Below are positions 36,556 to 47,404 of a stretch of DNA of 64,000 bases, one piece after another. Within the stretch, counting starts at the first letter, position 1. Each line of letters begins with the position of its first letter. Location: positions 3,720,001-3,784,000 of the forward strand of contig JAGVVL010000009.1 of assembly GCA_018287875.1 (NCBI GenBank). Direction: 5' to 3'. Below the pieces are notes generated by a model. It searched no databases. It was given only the letters and a program-made list of their open reading frames with translations, and had not been told where the DNA came from. Both the position numbers and the translations under genes were made by a program. This DNA comes from Nigrospora sphaerica (Eukaryota > Ascomycota > Sordariomycetes > Amphisphaeriales > Apiosporaceae).

Positions 36556-38849
36556 AGGGCTGGCTATCTCGTCATTCACGCGCCAAGCACGCACACAGCC
36601 TGCGTGATGGAGACCGACGTCAGACCCGGGCGCGCAGCTCAGCATGCGCCTTGTTTGGTGCGCCACCTGACGGACCGGCGTCTCTTCATGGTGGCCTCGT
36701 ATACTCACCGCAGGGCCCAATGGCAATGGACTGCCGCACTGGGTCCAAACCTGCGGCAGTGGAGATCCACATGGTTCGATCGCCCCGGGGGGCCGCCGGC
36801 ATCGTATGGCCGTCGTCGCACTCCGCTACTTACCTATTTCCCCGCCTTGGTGTCGCCCAGCACCAACTACCCTTTCGTCTAAACCATTATGCTGCCATAG
36901 GCTGGCTGCCTGTGGGGAGCGCTTCCGTCGTACATATTCCCCCCCACTTGGTTTCTGCACATACGCATTTTCACCCACTATGTTTTTGTTTGTAATAGAA
37001 GCGGCCACGGCTGAGGAGGCTGGGAGAGGGGAGCGAGCGGACACCCTGGGTTCTGCGTTTGTCCTTTTGGACCTGACACCTTTGGCGGGAGTTCTGACTG
37101 GGTTTTGATATCCTTAACGTCGCCATTTCGGAGTCGTCTCGTTTGTCGTATATGAGAAGATGGAGAAGCCCCATATGGGCAGTGGCTACGGCCAAGCGAT
37201 GGGCCCTACAGCAGCAGTTGCCCATGAGATGAAACGATATTGATTTCAATGCACTATTACCTCTGAACCTGTACGAACCAGACACCGAGTTTGCATTTGA
37301 AACGAGTTAGTACCTGGCCGTCTGTTTGGACTGATGGGTTTAGTCGCGGACCGTGCTACCACGGGAGCGTAGGTTTTGCTCGGCCCCGCCCGCATTGCGG
37401 CCCATCGATTCCGCGTCTCTTTCGACCTCGATTCCAATGCTTCCGGTCCCTACTTTCAATCCACCAAATCCTTCACCAAGCAGCCACCAGCGGTGCCTTC
37501 TACTCGGGTGGCGGCCGAAGCACATCCGACTGGTTGTCGCCAGTAATGCATGAAGCAACAGTGAGGACCTGTCCTTCCCTTGCGGCCACGGCGTGGGTGC
37601 CAATCTCTAATGTCCTTGTGACTTCTCGCCTTTCGTGCCCATTGCCAGAAGACACGACGTACGCGAATGCAAAGATAGGGCGAGGTGATGCGGCCGTGAA
37701 GGTGGGGCCCAAAGACGCGCGCCGAGAAGCGCGCCTGCGTAACGGATTGAGGCCCCGAGGCGAGTACATGCCAGCAGAAAACCATCGCCAGCATGCACGG
37801 CACACGTGTGGATGGTCACATCGAACCCCCCCACACGCCGTCTTGAATTCGAGAGCTGCGTGGAGTTCCTCTTCTACCCACCAGGAAATACGAATGCGAA
37901 CACGAAGCTTTTTGAAAATGGAGTTGTCGCTCTGCCAAACCCTCTACCACGAATTCCTCTGCCTCCTTCGGAACGGACACCTTTATAGCTCAGCCCGTTA
38001 TTGCGAATTGGGGTTCAAAACGCATGACGCGTCTAACCATTACGATTTCAGAAGGCTGGATATGGCAAATGAGGTCTCTGGCGCTACGTTTGATTTAACC
38101 TTTCGAAGGAGACGCTCATTTAGATATGTACAATCGCGCTTATTTTACCCCTGGAAAGCTTCGCAACTCTTGTTCACTTACGTGTTTCGTTCTGTTGTTC
38201 GAAGCTTTCCTGGTAAGTGCAAAGCGTACGCAGCCGCGCTCGTGATGGACGAGAGGGCGAGCTCAGGGGGCTGCCATATTATCGAGTGCGCTATATGACG
38301 TTGGACGATCCCCTCGGGGCTCTCGGTCAGGGATCCGTTGTCAGTGGTTAGCTAAATTTACCTAAATCTTTAGGCCATCATCCCGTTGGCAAAGGAGGCC
38401 GGCTCGGCTGAGAGTATGGCGAGCAAACGTCTTGGACTTGTGCCAAGGGGACCGGTACCGGTTCAGGGCGTGGTTGTGGCGCGCCGAGACATAAAGGTAT
38501 GGAACGATTGAAGCGCATGTAACCCCATGCGATAGTCGAGCACTCCCGATTCCCATGGGCTTGGCCACGAAATTGCCATCGTCCTGTAGGCAGCGTCACC
38601 ACGGCCGAAGGCTATCTAGCTGCGTAGTGCCGTAAGCTAGAACTACCGGGAGTGAACGGACCATGCAACAACAACAACAACGGGGCAATCGGGGAAATTA
38701 ATAAGATCTGTTGGCAGGGCCCTATAGGATCCAAACCAGGTGCTGCCTTGCCGAGTAAGATCACCTTGCGGGAAAAAAAAAGCCATAACGGCTTAAGCTC
38801 AGCGGCTACGTGAAACCAGCGGACCCTCGGTCAGCTGAATACTAAACAG

Positions 38850-38996
38850 ATGGCGACGACGACGCCTCCGCGTCGTGCCCAAGAAAACTCGACCGGCATT
38901 CTCAAACGCGCCTTCTTCGGAAGCCTACATTGGATTCCGCAGCCGGCGTCCAGGACCGAACTGACGATCCGCGACGAAGCGTGGAAGGCAGCTTGA
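38850..38996 (+). CDS. Possible small ORF, 48 residues
   Basis: An ATG-to-TGA frame with GC-rich third positions that reads as a plausible peptide starting MATTTPPRRAQENS and containing a hydrophobic/aromatic stretch GSLHWIPQP. It could be a first exon, a small gene, or chance. There is no domain, splice partner or neighbour that supports it, so it is given only as a candidate. Confidence 0.18.
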   Translation: MATTTPPRRAQENSTGILKRAFFGSLHWIPQPASRTELTIRDEAWKAA

Positions 38997-40337
38997 TGAT
39001 GATGGGCAGAGCGATGCCCACGCACCCAGTGCAACTCGTGACGCCAAAGGACAAACGTGGCTTGCAGACCTGGAGCGACCTCGGGCGACCAAACCCATCT
39101 CGCGTGCACAGAAAACCACGTTACACGCGCCAAACGTCAGTCCAGACGATTTTTCGATCGGCCTTCCTTCGCAGGCCGTGCCAGGCGGAAGACCCTTTGG
39201 GCAGCATTTCCCCCGCCCCTCGGTGGTGCGACGGGCCGGATATGAACCCGCTAAGGGTCCCTTTGTCGCAGCCACTGCTCGTTGCCCGTATTCTGCCGCG
39301 CCCCCCGATCTTCGTTGACTGTCGTGGGGCCTGGCCCTGGTGATGCCAGCCAAGTAGCCGAGGGCTTCGATGCTTTCGTCTCTCAACAACCGTCCCCGCG
39401 CCGGTCGGGGGTACGCCGGCCTGGATGGATCTGGCGCCGGGGGGAGCTCGAAAGGTTATTCGTCGCCTGGTAGTATCCTGGGCCAAAGAGGTCCTGTTCA
39501 CACCACGACTTGAGCGGGGCTACCAATTCGATCGTGACGAAGGGCAAGATTTCGTCCGATCCAGGAAGGAGATGGCGTTTGGTTGCGACCCGGCATCGGC
39601 GACGCCACCGGGCCGCTACGAGGCTTGCTCTCCCCGCCTGCGCTCGGGTGCGTGCCGGAGCTACGGCTCGTCATGTCGCGACTGTAGCTTGCCGGCCGGA
39701 TGCTGGAGATGCAGGACCACGGGGACGTAGGGCTGCAGAACATGCTGCACGGGTCTACGTGTCTGCTTTCTCCGGCCTCTCTACCGACGCTGCCGGAAAC
39801 ACTACCAAGACAGGGGAGATGGCCAACCGCGAACACCGCATCCCGCCAAGCGTGTCTTCTGCCCGTCCTCGCCGGACCGAGCAATACCATGGTACTCGCC
39901 ATCGAGGTAGCTCCTCCTTCTCTCCAGCCCATCTGCCGCAACCCTGAACGCACCCCGACGTCTTTCCTGCTGCGAGCCATTCCGGCATGCAAACCGGCGA
40001 CGTGACTAGCCCTGCATGCCACGTTACAAGCTTACCTGGCCAAGCCTCTTGACAGTTGGAACTTTAACAACTCAAGGGTCGAGTGCGGGGCCGCCCTGCC
40101 GGCATGGGTCCAAGTTCCATTCCTCTCTGACGGTGACCCTGTCGAGGCAGCAACGGCGGAAGACGGGGGGGGAGCGTAGCGGGTTTGGCAAGGCACCGTG
40201 GCGAAGCGACGATGGGCGATGCGGCCGGTGACGTGAAGGGGTGTCCCTTCTTTCTCCTCTCTGCCCCCCGCTCCCGGCCGGTCCGGTGGTTACGACGGCT
40301 CTGACCGGGCATCCATCTCCTGGTCTGCCGAAACATG

Positions 40338-40344
40338 TATAAGG
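40338..40344 (+). promoter_or_regulatory. TATA box of the proline-rich protein gene
   Basis: TATAAGG lies about 160 bases upstream of the start codon at 40504, in a C/T-rich leader. The spacing is plausible for a transcription start some 100 bases before the ATG. Confidence 0.5.
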
Positions 40345-40503
40345 AGTGGCCTCGTTCTCTCTTCCGGACCTTTTGTTTCTTCAGTTCGTCATCCAAACGC
40401 CACGGACGGCTCGGGGAACACCCCCCACTACATCTCTTCGGTTTCGGCCGCTGTCCCCCCCAGCCCCGCAGCTCTTAATCCGTTTCTTCATTTCACGGTC
40501 AGG

Positions 40504-41343
40504 ATGAAGTACACCGCTATACTCCTCGCGCCCCTCGTCCCCTTCGTCCTCGCCCGGCCCGCTGCTCCCTCCGGCGGCACGCACGACCCGCACGGCGGAG
40601 AGGGCGACCTCCAGGCACGCAACGAGGCCCTGGCAGGGTCGCCTTTCATGGTGCCTCCTCCGCCCGCACCTCCCAATGGCGTGCCTTATCCAGGACCGCC
40701 TCCTCCGCCCGCGCCTCCCAATGATGGCGTGCCTTATCCGGTCCCGCCTCCTCCGCCCGCGCCATGTCCGGGCATGCCTCCTCCAGGCGTGGCTGTTCCA
40801 CCGGTTCCTCCAGGTGGCCCTCCGCCTGTTCCTCCAGGTGGCCCTCCTCCGCCGGTTCCTGCAAGTTGCCCTGCTCCGCCGGTTCCTCCGGGTTGCCCTG
40901 CTCCGCCGCCGCCTGGCATGCCACAGTACCCGCCGCCGTTCCAGACGTGCCCGCCGCCGAAACCGCCCGTGCCTATTCCTCAGCCGTACCAGCCACGGTG
41001 CCCTCAGCCCCAGCCTCCGATCAACCAGTATCAACAGTGGCCGCCCTCCGACAACTGCCAGGCCCCTCCCCCGCCGCCTCCAGTGGATGGGTACTGGACG
41101 CCCTATGGTCAGTGGATACCACATATCCAGTGGATGACGCCCGGCCAGTACCCGCCATCGGGTCAGTGGATACGGACCGGCCACAAGACACCATCGGGTG
41201 ATTTTGTGCCGGGTGATCAGTGGCAGTGGGTGTCATACGGCCGCGGGCCGCCGGTAAATGAAGCGACGCCACCTGAAATAGCCGAATCAAAGGTGGCTGC
41301 GGCGCCCGCGGCGCCGCCGGTTCCGGCACCACCAGCTAATTAG
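40504..41343 (+). CDS. Secreted proline-rich protein
   Basis: A single exon encoding 279 residues. Residues 1-18 form a signal peptide (MKYTAILLAPLVPFVLA). The middle is built from Pro repeats of the PPPPPAPPNGVPYPGP and VPPGG(P)PPP kinds, with a few cysteines in the APCPGM, ASCPAPP and PGCPAPP contexts. The last third changes to a Trp/Gln-rich pattern with repeated Q-W units (YGQWIP, HIQWMT, SGQWIR, DQWQW), ending in an Ala/Pro tail. No membrane segment or GPI signal is seen. By type it resembles secreted or wall-associated proline-rich fungal proteins, and the exact function is unknown. A TATA box sits 160 bases upstream. Confidence 0.7.
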   Translation: MKYTAILLAPLVPFVLARPAAPSGGTHDPHGGEGDLQARNEALAGSPFMVPPPPAPPNGVPYPGPPPPPAPPNDGVPYPVPPPPPAPCPGMPPPGVAVPPVPPGGPPPVPPGGPPPPVPASCPAPPVPPGCPAPPPPGMPQYPPPFQTCPPPKPPVPIPQPYQPRCPQPQPPINQYQQWPPSDNCQAPPPPPPVDGYWTPYGQWIPHIQWMTPGQYPPSGQWIRTGHKTPSGDFVPGDQWQWVSYGRGPPVNEATPPEIAESKVAAAPAAPPVPAPPAN

Positions 41344-42555
41344 CGAGTGAACGCTGCTCCTCGCGATTTTGGGCGCCTGGGGCCCGGCCGGGCCTGGCCG
41401 GGGACGTACTTCAACATTGCCCTCGTGTTCAACGCTACTCAAGACTAATAAACGAGCTCTGGGTGACCTGTCGCCGGTGGGCTCTCCGTTCTTGCTGCAT
41501 TCGCTCAGAGCGGCATCGCTTATCTTTCACTTCCAATACGGCATTAATCATAAGGGGCAGTTCACCCCTAGGTTCATACTTGGTTCGGATTCTGGTCTAT
41601 CGTTTGGCTGACAGAGGCTCTTCTCAAGCCACTTCGCATCACCCATGTGAGGCGGGCTGGGGTTTCAGGGGTTTATGTTCTCACGATTTACATTTTAAGG
41701 ATGCAAAATAATTCCAGTGGTTTCTAAGATATATTGACAAATGAGAATGTGCTATCAAGTCACTGTTACGTATCCAGAGATGCTGTGTGAGTTGTTCTCG
41801 GATCACAATCATATGAGACTTCAGGCTGCCTATATGTCGTCACTCACTGTTCTCTAACCGCTCGGGTTGGTCACCATCCGGCTACCCTGCTCAACCCTTG
41901 AACATTAAGAGAGCGAACGTACCATTTCAATAATTCGTGAGTAAGCTTTTCTTTACAAAACCAAGTTCACCTTCAACAGGGACAGGGTTTCTCTGGGTTG
42001 GCAACAAAAGCCCTTGGGACTCCCGGATATGGAAGGAACCTGTTAGGTTATCTATTCCTCCCGTCTCATAGATACACCATGAGCGTATTCCGAAATACCC
42101 CAGGGAACGCCGTGAAGCCACAGTGACCTCTTTTGCTGATCCCTTCCACCACTCTGCGAAACCAAAAGGAGCTACTAATGCCTACTTCGCGGGGCTCGGA
42201 AGCGGAGTTGGGAATACTTTGTCCACTGGAGGGAAACGGTGTAAATCAACTTTTGGGGGCAGGAGGGGAGCTAGGAGTCCTGTTCTACAGTGCGAACGCA
42301 AGCACAGAATAGAGAAACCAAAATTGAAATACTACGAGTGGTATTTCCGGACAAAACCTGGCAGTAGGCCACTTTCCACCAAACATGGATCCTTGCGGAG
42401 GCTGTACATGGCAGAGCATTTTCACATGGGGGCTGAACAACGAGTATGGTGGTGTGATATCATGACACGCGTTCAAATTATGCGTGACCTCCCGAGCTCC
42501 CCCCAAGTTCGTAGCCGTCGTGATTTCCGTGGTTACAAGAGCCCCCCGCCCGGCT
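41344..42555. other. Intergenic, AT-richer region
   Basis: Markedly more AT-rich than the coding parts. A plus-strand open frame from 42123 runs through into the opposite-strand small gene and has no domain signal. No gene is supported before 42556. Confidence 0.5.
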
Positions 42556-42899
42556 TTACTTGCCGCCGGTACCCGAGGGCTTGGAGAAGGTCGAGGCGGG
42601 CACGGCGTGGCCGGTGGCGCGGACGGCCTCGTCGTCGCTCTTCTCCTGGGTCGCGATGGGGTTGTCGGCGGCGCTGTGCAGCGTTGTGCCGCCTAGGCCG
42701 CCCAACGACGTCGAGTTCTGGTCGGGGTTCGGCACCGACGGGGTTGTGTTCTGCTTGCCGGCGTCGCCAGGGACTAGGGGACACGATCGGGTTGGTCAAG
42801 GGCAGCCCTCATATGATTTCGAGGGGAAAAAGGGAACTTACCATTGGTGCCGTCCTTGGCCATTTCGAAGAGGTCGCCGCCCTTGTGGGAGTCGGACAT
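42556..42899 (-). CDS. Small two-exon protein, 91 residues
   Basis: Exons on the minus strand are 42899-42842 and 42773-42556. The donor is GTAAGT, the acceptor CCCTAG and a TTGACC branch candidate lies between. The join gives MSDSHKGGDLFEMAKDGTN followed by a Gly/Ser/Thr-rich hydrophilic chain ending SKPSGTGGK. GC3 is high throughout exon 2, which supports coding. There is no signal peptide or membrane segment. It is rich in Asp, Ser, Thr and Gly, low in hydrophobic residues and probably disordered, like small stress- or conidiation-associated proteins, though I recognise no defined family. The opposite-strand long frame across it is a shadow. Confidence 0.65.
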
Positions 42900-43861
42900 G
42901 TTGGACGGGAGGTGGGGGTAGCGGTGGTGGATTTGAGGGGGGAAGGGAAGGAATGCAGTGATGGGAAGGGGATGAAACGGCGATGGAGTGCTAGGACAGT
43001 GTCACGGTATGGTCAAACTGGATTATCCGAGACCAAAAAGGGCGTTTATATCAATGATAAGCAGTTTCTCCCGGTTGCGCGAGCTACTGACATCATCAAT
43101 CGTGACATCACAATTCGACATGCGCAACCCACTTGACTACGTCAGGAGGCATCAGCCTTGCCAAGACCACGTTTACGCCCCTGCACGGGTGGTTCATACC
43201 ATCGAAACGCGATGGCGGGTTGGTACGGAAAAAGTAAAAAGAATGAGGCAGGTGCAGTCCTCCTCCATCATATGCCCCTCCCGCTCGCAAGCTCATCGTG
43301 ATCGGACCCCTTTTGCGCGGGATCCGCCCACGAGCCGTCCGCAGGCGGCTCCCCATTCTCCACCCCCGTCCGGAGGTGCTGGTCCTCGGCCGAGCGCGAG
43401 AGCCTTGGAACGACCCATCAATTTAGTGTCTTGCATTGTCTGCTCATTCCGATTGTCATCGGAGGGGTTGCTTGGCCTTGTGCTCGCTCACCGTCGGGGA
43501 TGTCACTCCCACCTGTGACGGGTAAACATCAGTGTTTGGGGGGATGAAAACGCCAGATGTGGTTTCAGACCACAGATCGGATTCGTTCACCTTGTTTGAT
43601 GATATTTTCCCGCTAACTCGACACCAAACAGCCCTTGACCTCGCCTAAAGTTCTGGTCCGCGATTCGCCGCCCGCCGTATTCGTCCCGAATCGTCTCGAG
43701 ACCCCTCGTAAACCCCAAGGTACGTACTCGGATAGTCCGTACCGAGACCCCTGACAAAACCCGCTTCCGTATTCGGACACACCATCGTCTCTGCGCCCCG
43801 TCGTCTTCCCACCCAGCCGGGATCGTTACCCGTCGAACACAAACTGGGGTGGCGAAACGGT
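42900..43861. other. Intergenic region
   Basis: It contains the promoter of the small minus-strand gene and the 3' flank of the HxxHC protein gene. No coding frame is supported. Confidence 0.45.
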
Positions 43862-44629
43862 TCACTTGTGCTCGCTCTCATGCCCCTCGTGGACGGTGCG
43901 GCCCGAGGCATCGGCGTGGTTGCCGTAGTCGCCGATGATGCCGCCGTCGCCGTCGCCGAGGGCGGGCAGGGCGGCGGCGGCGGCGGGGTCGGGGGCGCGC
44001 CCGGGGGTCGAGCAGGTGACGAACTTGCGGTAGAGGACGCTGTCGAGGCGGTCGTGGGCGAGGTCCCACTGGGCGAGCATGTGGGCGCAGTGGCGCGTGT
44101 GGGCGAGGCTCGTGGTCCAGTTGTCGGCGGGGCGGCCGCGCGCGAGGGCGCGCTGCAGCTTCTGCCACACGAGCACGCAGTGCGCCGCGTGCTGGCCGAG
44201 CGTCACCCACGCCCACGCGGCTTCGCCCGCCAGCGCCTCGGCCCGCGCGATGGGCTCCCGTCCCGCCGCGTCCCGCGCGTACCGCCACCCCTGCGCCTTC
44301 CACGCCGCGTCCAGCTCGCCGTCGTAGCACGCCGCCGGCGTCCACGCGAAGTTGTGCGCCTCGAACCGGCACCCCCGCGCCCGCGCCTCCGCCACCGTCG
44401 ACCCGCACGACGTTTCCTCCGCCGCCGCCGCCGGCGCGGCTGCCGCCCTGCCGTCCTTGAACACCAGTTCGTGGTCCGTCAGGATGAAGACGACGGCGAA
44501 CACGGTCACGCAGAAAAAGAGCCCCGCCACCAACCACGCCCGCGTCCGTCGCCCCCACGGCTTGGGGGGCCCGTACGCCGAGCCGTCAGAGCCGTCGGCC
44601 GACGGGCCGCAGGACCAGCCCTTGTCCAT
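43862..44629 (-). CDS. Single-pass membrane protein with two HxxHC motifs
   Basis: An intronless frame of 255 residues starting at the ATG at 44629. A short cytosolic N-terminus is followed by one membrane segment (about residues 31-51), so it is a type II membrane protein with a luminal or outside C-terminal domain. That domain carries CGSTVAEARARGC, WTPAACYDGEL, then HAAHC (147-151) and HTRHC (177-181) separated by 25 residues. The general pattern belongs to a widespread but uncharacterised fungal family. The same plan, one N-terminal membrane helix plus two HxxHC motifs, occurs in UstYa-type (DUF3328) oxidases, which bind metal through these motifs; relation to them is an inference. GC3 is extremely high. 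No biosynthetic neighbours (P450, peptide precursor, NRPS) are seen nearby. Confidence 0.72.
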   Translation of the reverse strand: MDKGWSCGPSADGSDGSAYGPPKPWGRRTRAWLVAGLFFCVTVFAVVFILTDHELVFKDGRAAAAPAAAAEETSCGSTVAEARARGCRFEAHNFAWTPAACYDGELDAAWKAQGWRYARDAAGREPIARAEALAGEAAWAWVTLGQHAAHCVLVWQKLQRALARGRPADNWTTSLAHTRHCAHMLAQWDLAHDRLDSVLYRKFVTCSTPGRAPDPAAAAALPALGDGDGGIIGDYGNHADASGRTVHEGHESEHK

Positions 44630-46011
44630 GATGTCTGTGTTTCGTATAGTAGCTGTGGCCGCCTCGGCTGGAAAGGACCAGGGGGACAAAGGAACCGAGA
44701 CAGGAGAGGAGGCACTTGAAAATGAAAATCCCGTAGCGAGGGTAGAGCAAAAGGCAGGATGGATGTCCATGGCCGGTACGAAACAGCGGAGATGTTCCTT
44801 AATACCACCCGTGAAGCGCATACGACGCCCCTGGGTACAACCGGGCAGCACCGACGGCCCGGAAACCTACCTACTTTCACAAAACTCTCGGCCACAGGCC
44901 AGACTACCGCCACAAGTTCCACCTCTTCTCGACATCTCCTGGTGGTGCCATTGCGGAAAGCTTCGGATGTGCAACATCAGACGATTCTGTTTGCATTCGC
45001 CACTTGATTTTCGTTTGTCAGGGGCACCGATCGTGTTTGTTAGAGAGCCACTATTCGTATGACGCCGCATTCGTGATAAGGACGTGTGTCCTCGTGACTG
45101 GACGAGCTATCTGCAAACTCGGCAACCCATGTCTCGACTGACACTGTGAAATCGAAACGGTGATTGCGAGCTTAATGACTCGCGACGGTAGTGATAGCCA
45201 AGTCTCCAGAAAGGAGAGGGTAGGTGACACGACGGAGTGAACTGGTGCTGTTCTCGTGCATTGCATGACTATCAAGTTGCTCTGACGCCCCCCTTAATTC
45301 TTGCTACCATTGCAGCTTGTATTCTGGAATAGGCTTGATTCGTAAACAATATCACGTTATGAAAGAAATGTCAAACCGGGTACTCAAGCACAAATGCGTA
45401 AAGTTGCTCAGTACTCATACTATGGAATCAAAGGTCGGAAGCGGAGCGTTCCGAGTTGATGCCTGATGCTCTTTCACCACCTGGTGGTGGGTAAGAACGG
45501 AGCAGAAGCTGGACGAGTGTTAGTCTGCATTCGTCTTCTTTCAGGTCAAATAACCCTTGGTGCCGCGGTGTTACCTGAGGGCACTCTCCGATTTTGGGCG
45601 AAGTGGGTTTTCTTTTTAAACGATGATTGTAAATTTATATTAATAAACCAAGTAATTCGGTACGTAAAGGGATACGGTCTCATTGTAAATAACATGGCCT
45701 TGATGCTTAAGTACTTAGCTAAAGTGAACGGCGGCTGTTACGCCATCTTTCCGGACCCATATTCTGGCTCTAACATTCAGTTCGATTATGTTCCATCCAA
45801 CCGCTTTCTTGTTGGTGGCTGGCAGGGTATGACCAAGTTTCTTTTAAACCAACTTTGGATTTTTTCTCTCCTTCCAACGTCTTTACGTCACGTGTCTGTG
45901 TGATAAGTTTTTCTTTTATCCCAGTCAATTCGTAACATGCGTACCTCCTTTTCTTTCTGAATAATTTTGCGACACCATACCGATTCAGCCGTCTCCATTC
46001 GCCATCCACCT
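44630..46011. other. Intergenic region, AT-richer
   Basis: It holds the promoter of the HxxHC protein gene on the minus strand. A plus-strand frame at 45466-45903 begins with ATG but shows low GC3, unlike the genes here, and no family pattern. Confidence 0.45.
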
Positions 46012-46594
46012 TCAGGGGTGTGGCTTCACGCCCGCTGTACCGAGACTCGTCAAGATAAGAGGCGCGGCGGTCCCGGAACCTGTGACGGCCATGTTGCAGA
46101 TGAAGAGGGCCCGGCAATTGTCGGCGCGGACGGTGACACCCTGGGCGGCCAGGACGACCCACCAGCGCCACGTGAAGGTGGTGGTGAGCGTAGGCGATGG
46201 CCGGGGCCACGCCCGTGAGGCATTTGAGGTACGAGGTGATAAAACACCCGCAGTGCTGCCTCCCTTCGTCGTAAAGGTGGGCGAGCAGGACCAAGTGCGT
46301 ACAGAGGATGACCCAGATGCTGCAGATAACCGACAGTACCAAACTGGCCACACAAAGGCGAACCCGGGGCATATGCTTGTCTAGCGTGTTTTGGTCGGCA
46401 AAGAAGGGCGCCGGGTCCTTCGCCTTGAACCAGAAAAAGTGGACCGACGCCCTACTTAACCCTCGAGGCGTTGGAAAGAAGGTGTGCATCACCGGCCATA
46501 TAATCGGGCGTGAACATGCCCTACAAGCCAGATAGTCGAGGCGATGTTCAATGAGACCGGCCTGGGAAGGGTCGCTCAGCCAGTACCTCACCAT
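46012..46594 (-). CDS. Membrane-protein gene with broken reading frame
   Basis: Translation from the ATG at 46594 gives about 140 residues with a Pro/Phe-rich start, the membrane helix LCVASLVLSVICSIWVILC and a second hydrophobic part CLTGVAPAIAYAHHH. Around 46150-46175 the codon bias moves to the +1 frame, which continues VVLAAQGVTVRADNC and LFICNMAVTG to a stop at 46012. Both parts share strong GC3, and the span is 583 bases (3n+1), so a single-base frame break in a gene of about 193 residues is the simplest reading. A tiny unrecognised intron is less likely. A TATA box lies 91 bases upstream of the start. I do not recognise the family; a small multi-pass membrane protein is inferred. It could be a real pseudogene or an assembly error. 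Confidence 0.45.
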
Positions 46595-47404
46595 GGTTGT
46601 TAAACGAAGGCGCGTTGGGCTGATTGATGAGAGAGAGAGAGGGGGGGGGGGGCGCGGGGGAAGCGCAGGAGGGGGGGGACTCCCTTTATATACACATGAC
46701 ATGGCAAGACCATTGGAGAGATCGAGTATTCCCAGAGGTGGCATTTGAAGGTTCAAGAAATCTCGGTGAGTAGAATGTGGACACCAGGTCGCCGTCTCCG
46801 TGGGAATGACAGACAGGGTTAGATGGAGGAGCTGCCCGTGACGACAAGGCGCTTGAGAGTGAAAGCTGGGCTGGCACTGGCCGCCGCCATCTTCTCTACC
46901 CGAATGCGGAAACAGAAAGGATTTCGTGTTGAGGAAGGCGAGAGCCAGTCCTCAGCTATCGACGGCGCATGCGGGGCGCGATGGAAAGGATATTCGACTG
47001 GCCGCTTGGCATGTGGAGGACGGCCACAACCCCACAATCCCATCTGTCTCTGGCAACTTCAACGCGTCAAGGCAGCTAGGAATACGGCGGGATCGCATCA
47101 CCATACCATGCTCGCCGAATGCGATGCCCATAGATTATATGGAGAAGTCCAATCAAGACGGGCCGTTACGGGGCACGACATCAAACCCGCGTGCTGCGAT
47201 ACCATGACGTCGGGCGCGCGTAGCGGAAGTTTGTCGGCGGATTGCTGCACCCGGGGGGAGCACATAATAAGCAAGTGACAGCTGCCGCGGGGTTGCCTGT
47301 GGGATCCCCATTTCCACCCGGATCGCCTCTCAGGGAACTGAGAAGACTCTTTGTCCGATATTTCAGCAAACTACATGCTCCCGGAAGGGTGCCAGCGGTA
47401 ATAT
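46595..47404. other. Divergent intergenic region
   Basis: It separates the minus-strand membrane gene from the plus-strand NACHT-like gene. A GA/G homopolymer tract lies near 46628-46652. Open frames at 46823-47278 have no recognisable pattern; one could be a missed upstream exon of the following gene, but no phase-consistent junction was found. Confidence 0.4.
46685..46692 (-). promoter_or_regulatory. TATA box, minus strand
   Basis: TATATAAA read on the minus strand, 91 bases upstream of the ATG at 46594. Position and orientation fit a promoter for the frame-broken membrane gene. Confidence 0.5.

Larger units (their letters stand above)
36556..40503. other. Intergenic region, no firm gene
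   Basis: Nearly 4 kb. A long open frame at 37291-38298 (plus) lacks any family signal and has weak codon bias. A 48-residue frame at 38850-38996 is listed separately as a possible small gene. The last 200 bases contain the TATA-bearing promoter of the proline-rich protein. Confidence 0.45.

Noticed and set aside
37291..38298. Plus-strand frame of 335 residues
   Set aside because: Long but with no family motif, weak GC3 and no supporting start context; kept as non-coding.
42123..43136. Plus-strand frame of 337 residues
   Set aside because: Runs antisense through the two-exon small gene at 42556-42899, which has better splice and codon evidence.
43868..44719. Plus-strand frame of 283 residues
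   Set aside because: Antisense shadow of the HxxHC protein gene; Arg/Ala/Val-rich with no motif.
45466..45903. Plus-strand frame of 145 residues in AT-rich DNA
   Set aside because: Low GC3 unlike neighbouring genes and no recognisable pattern.
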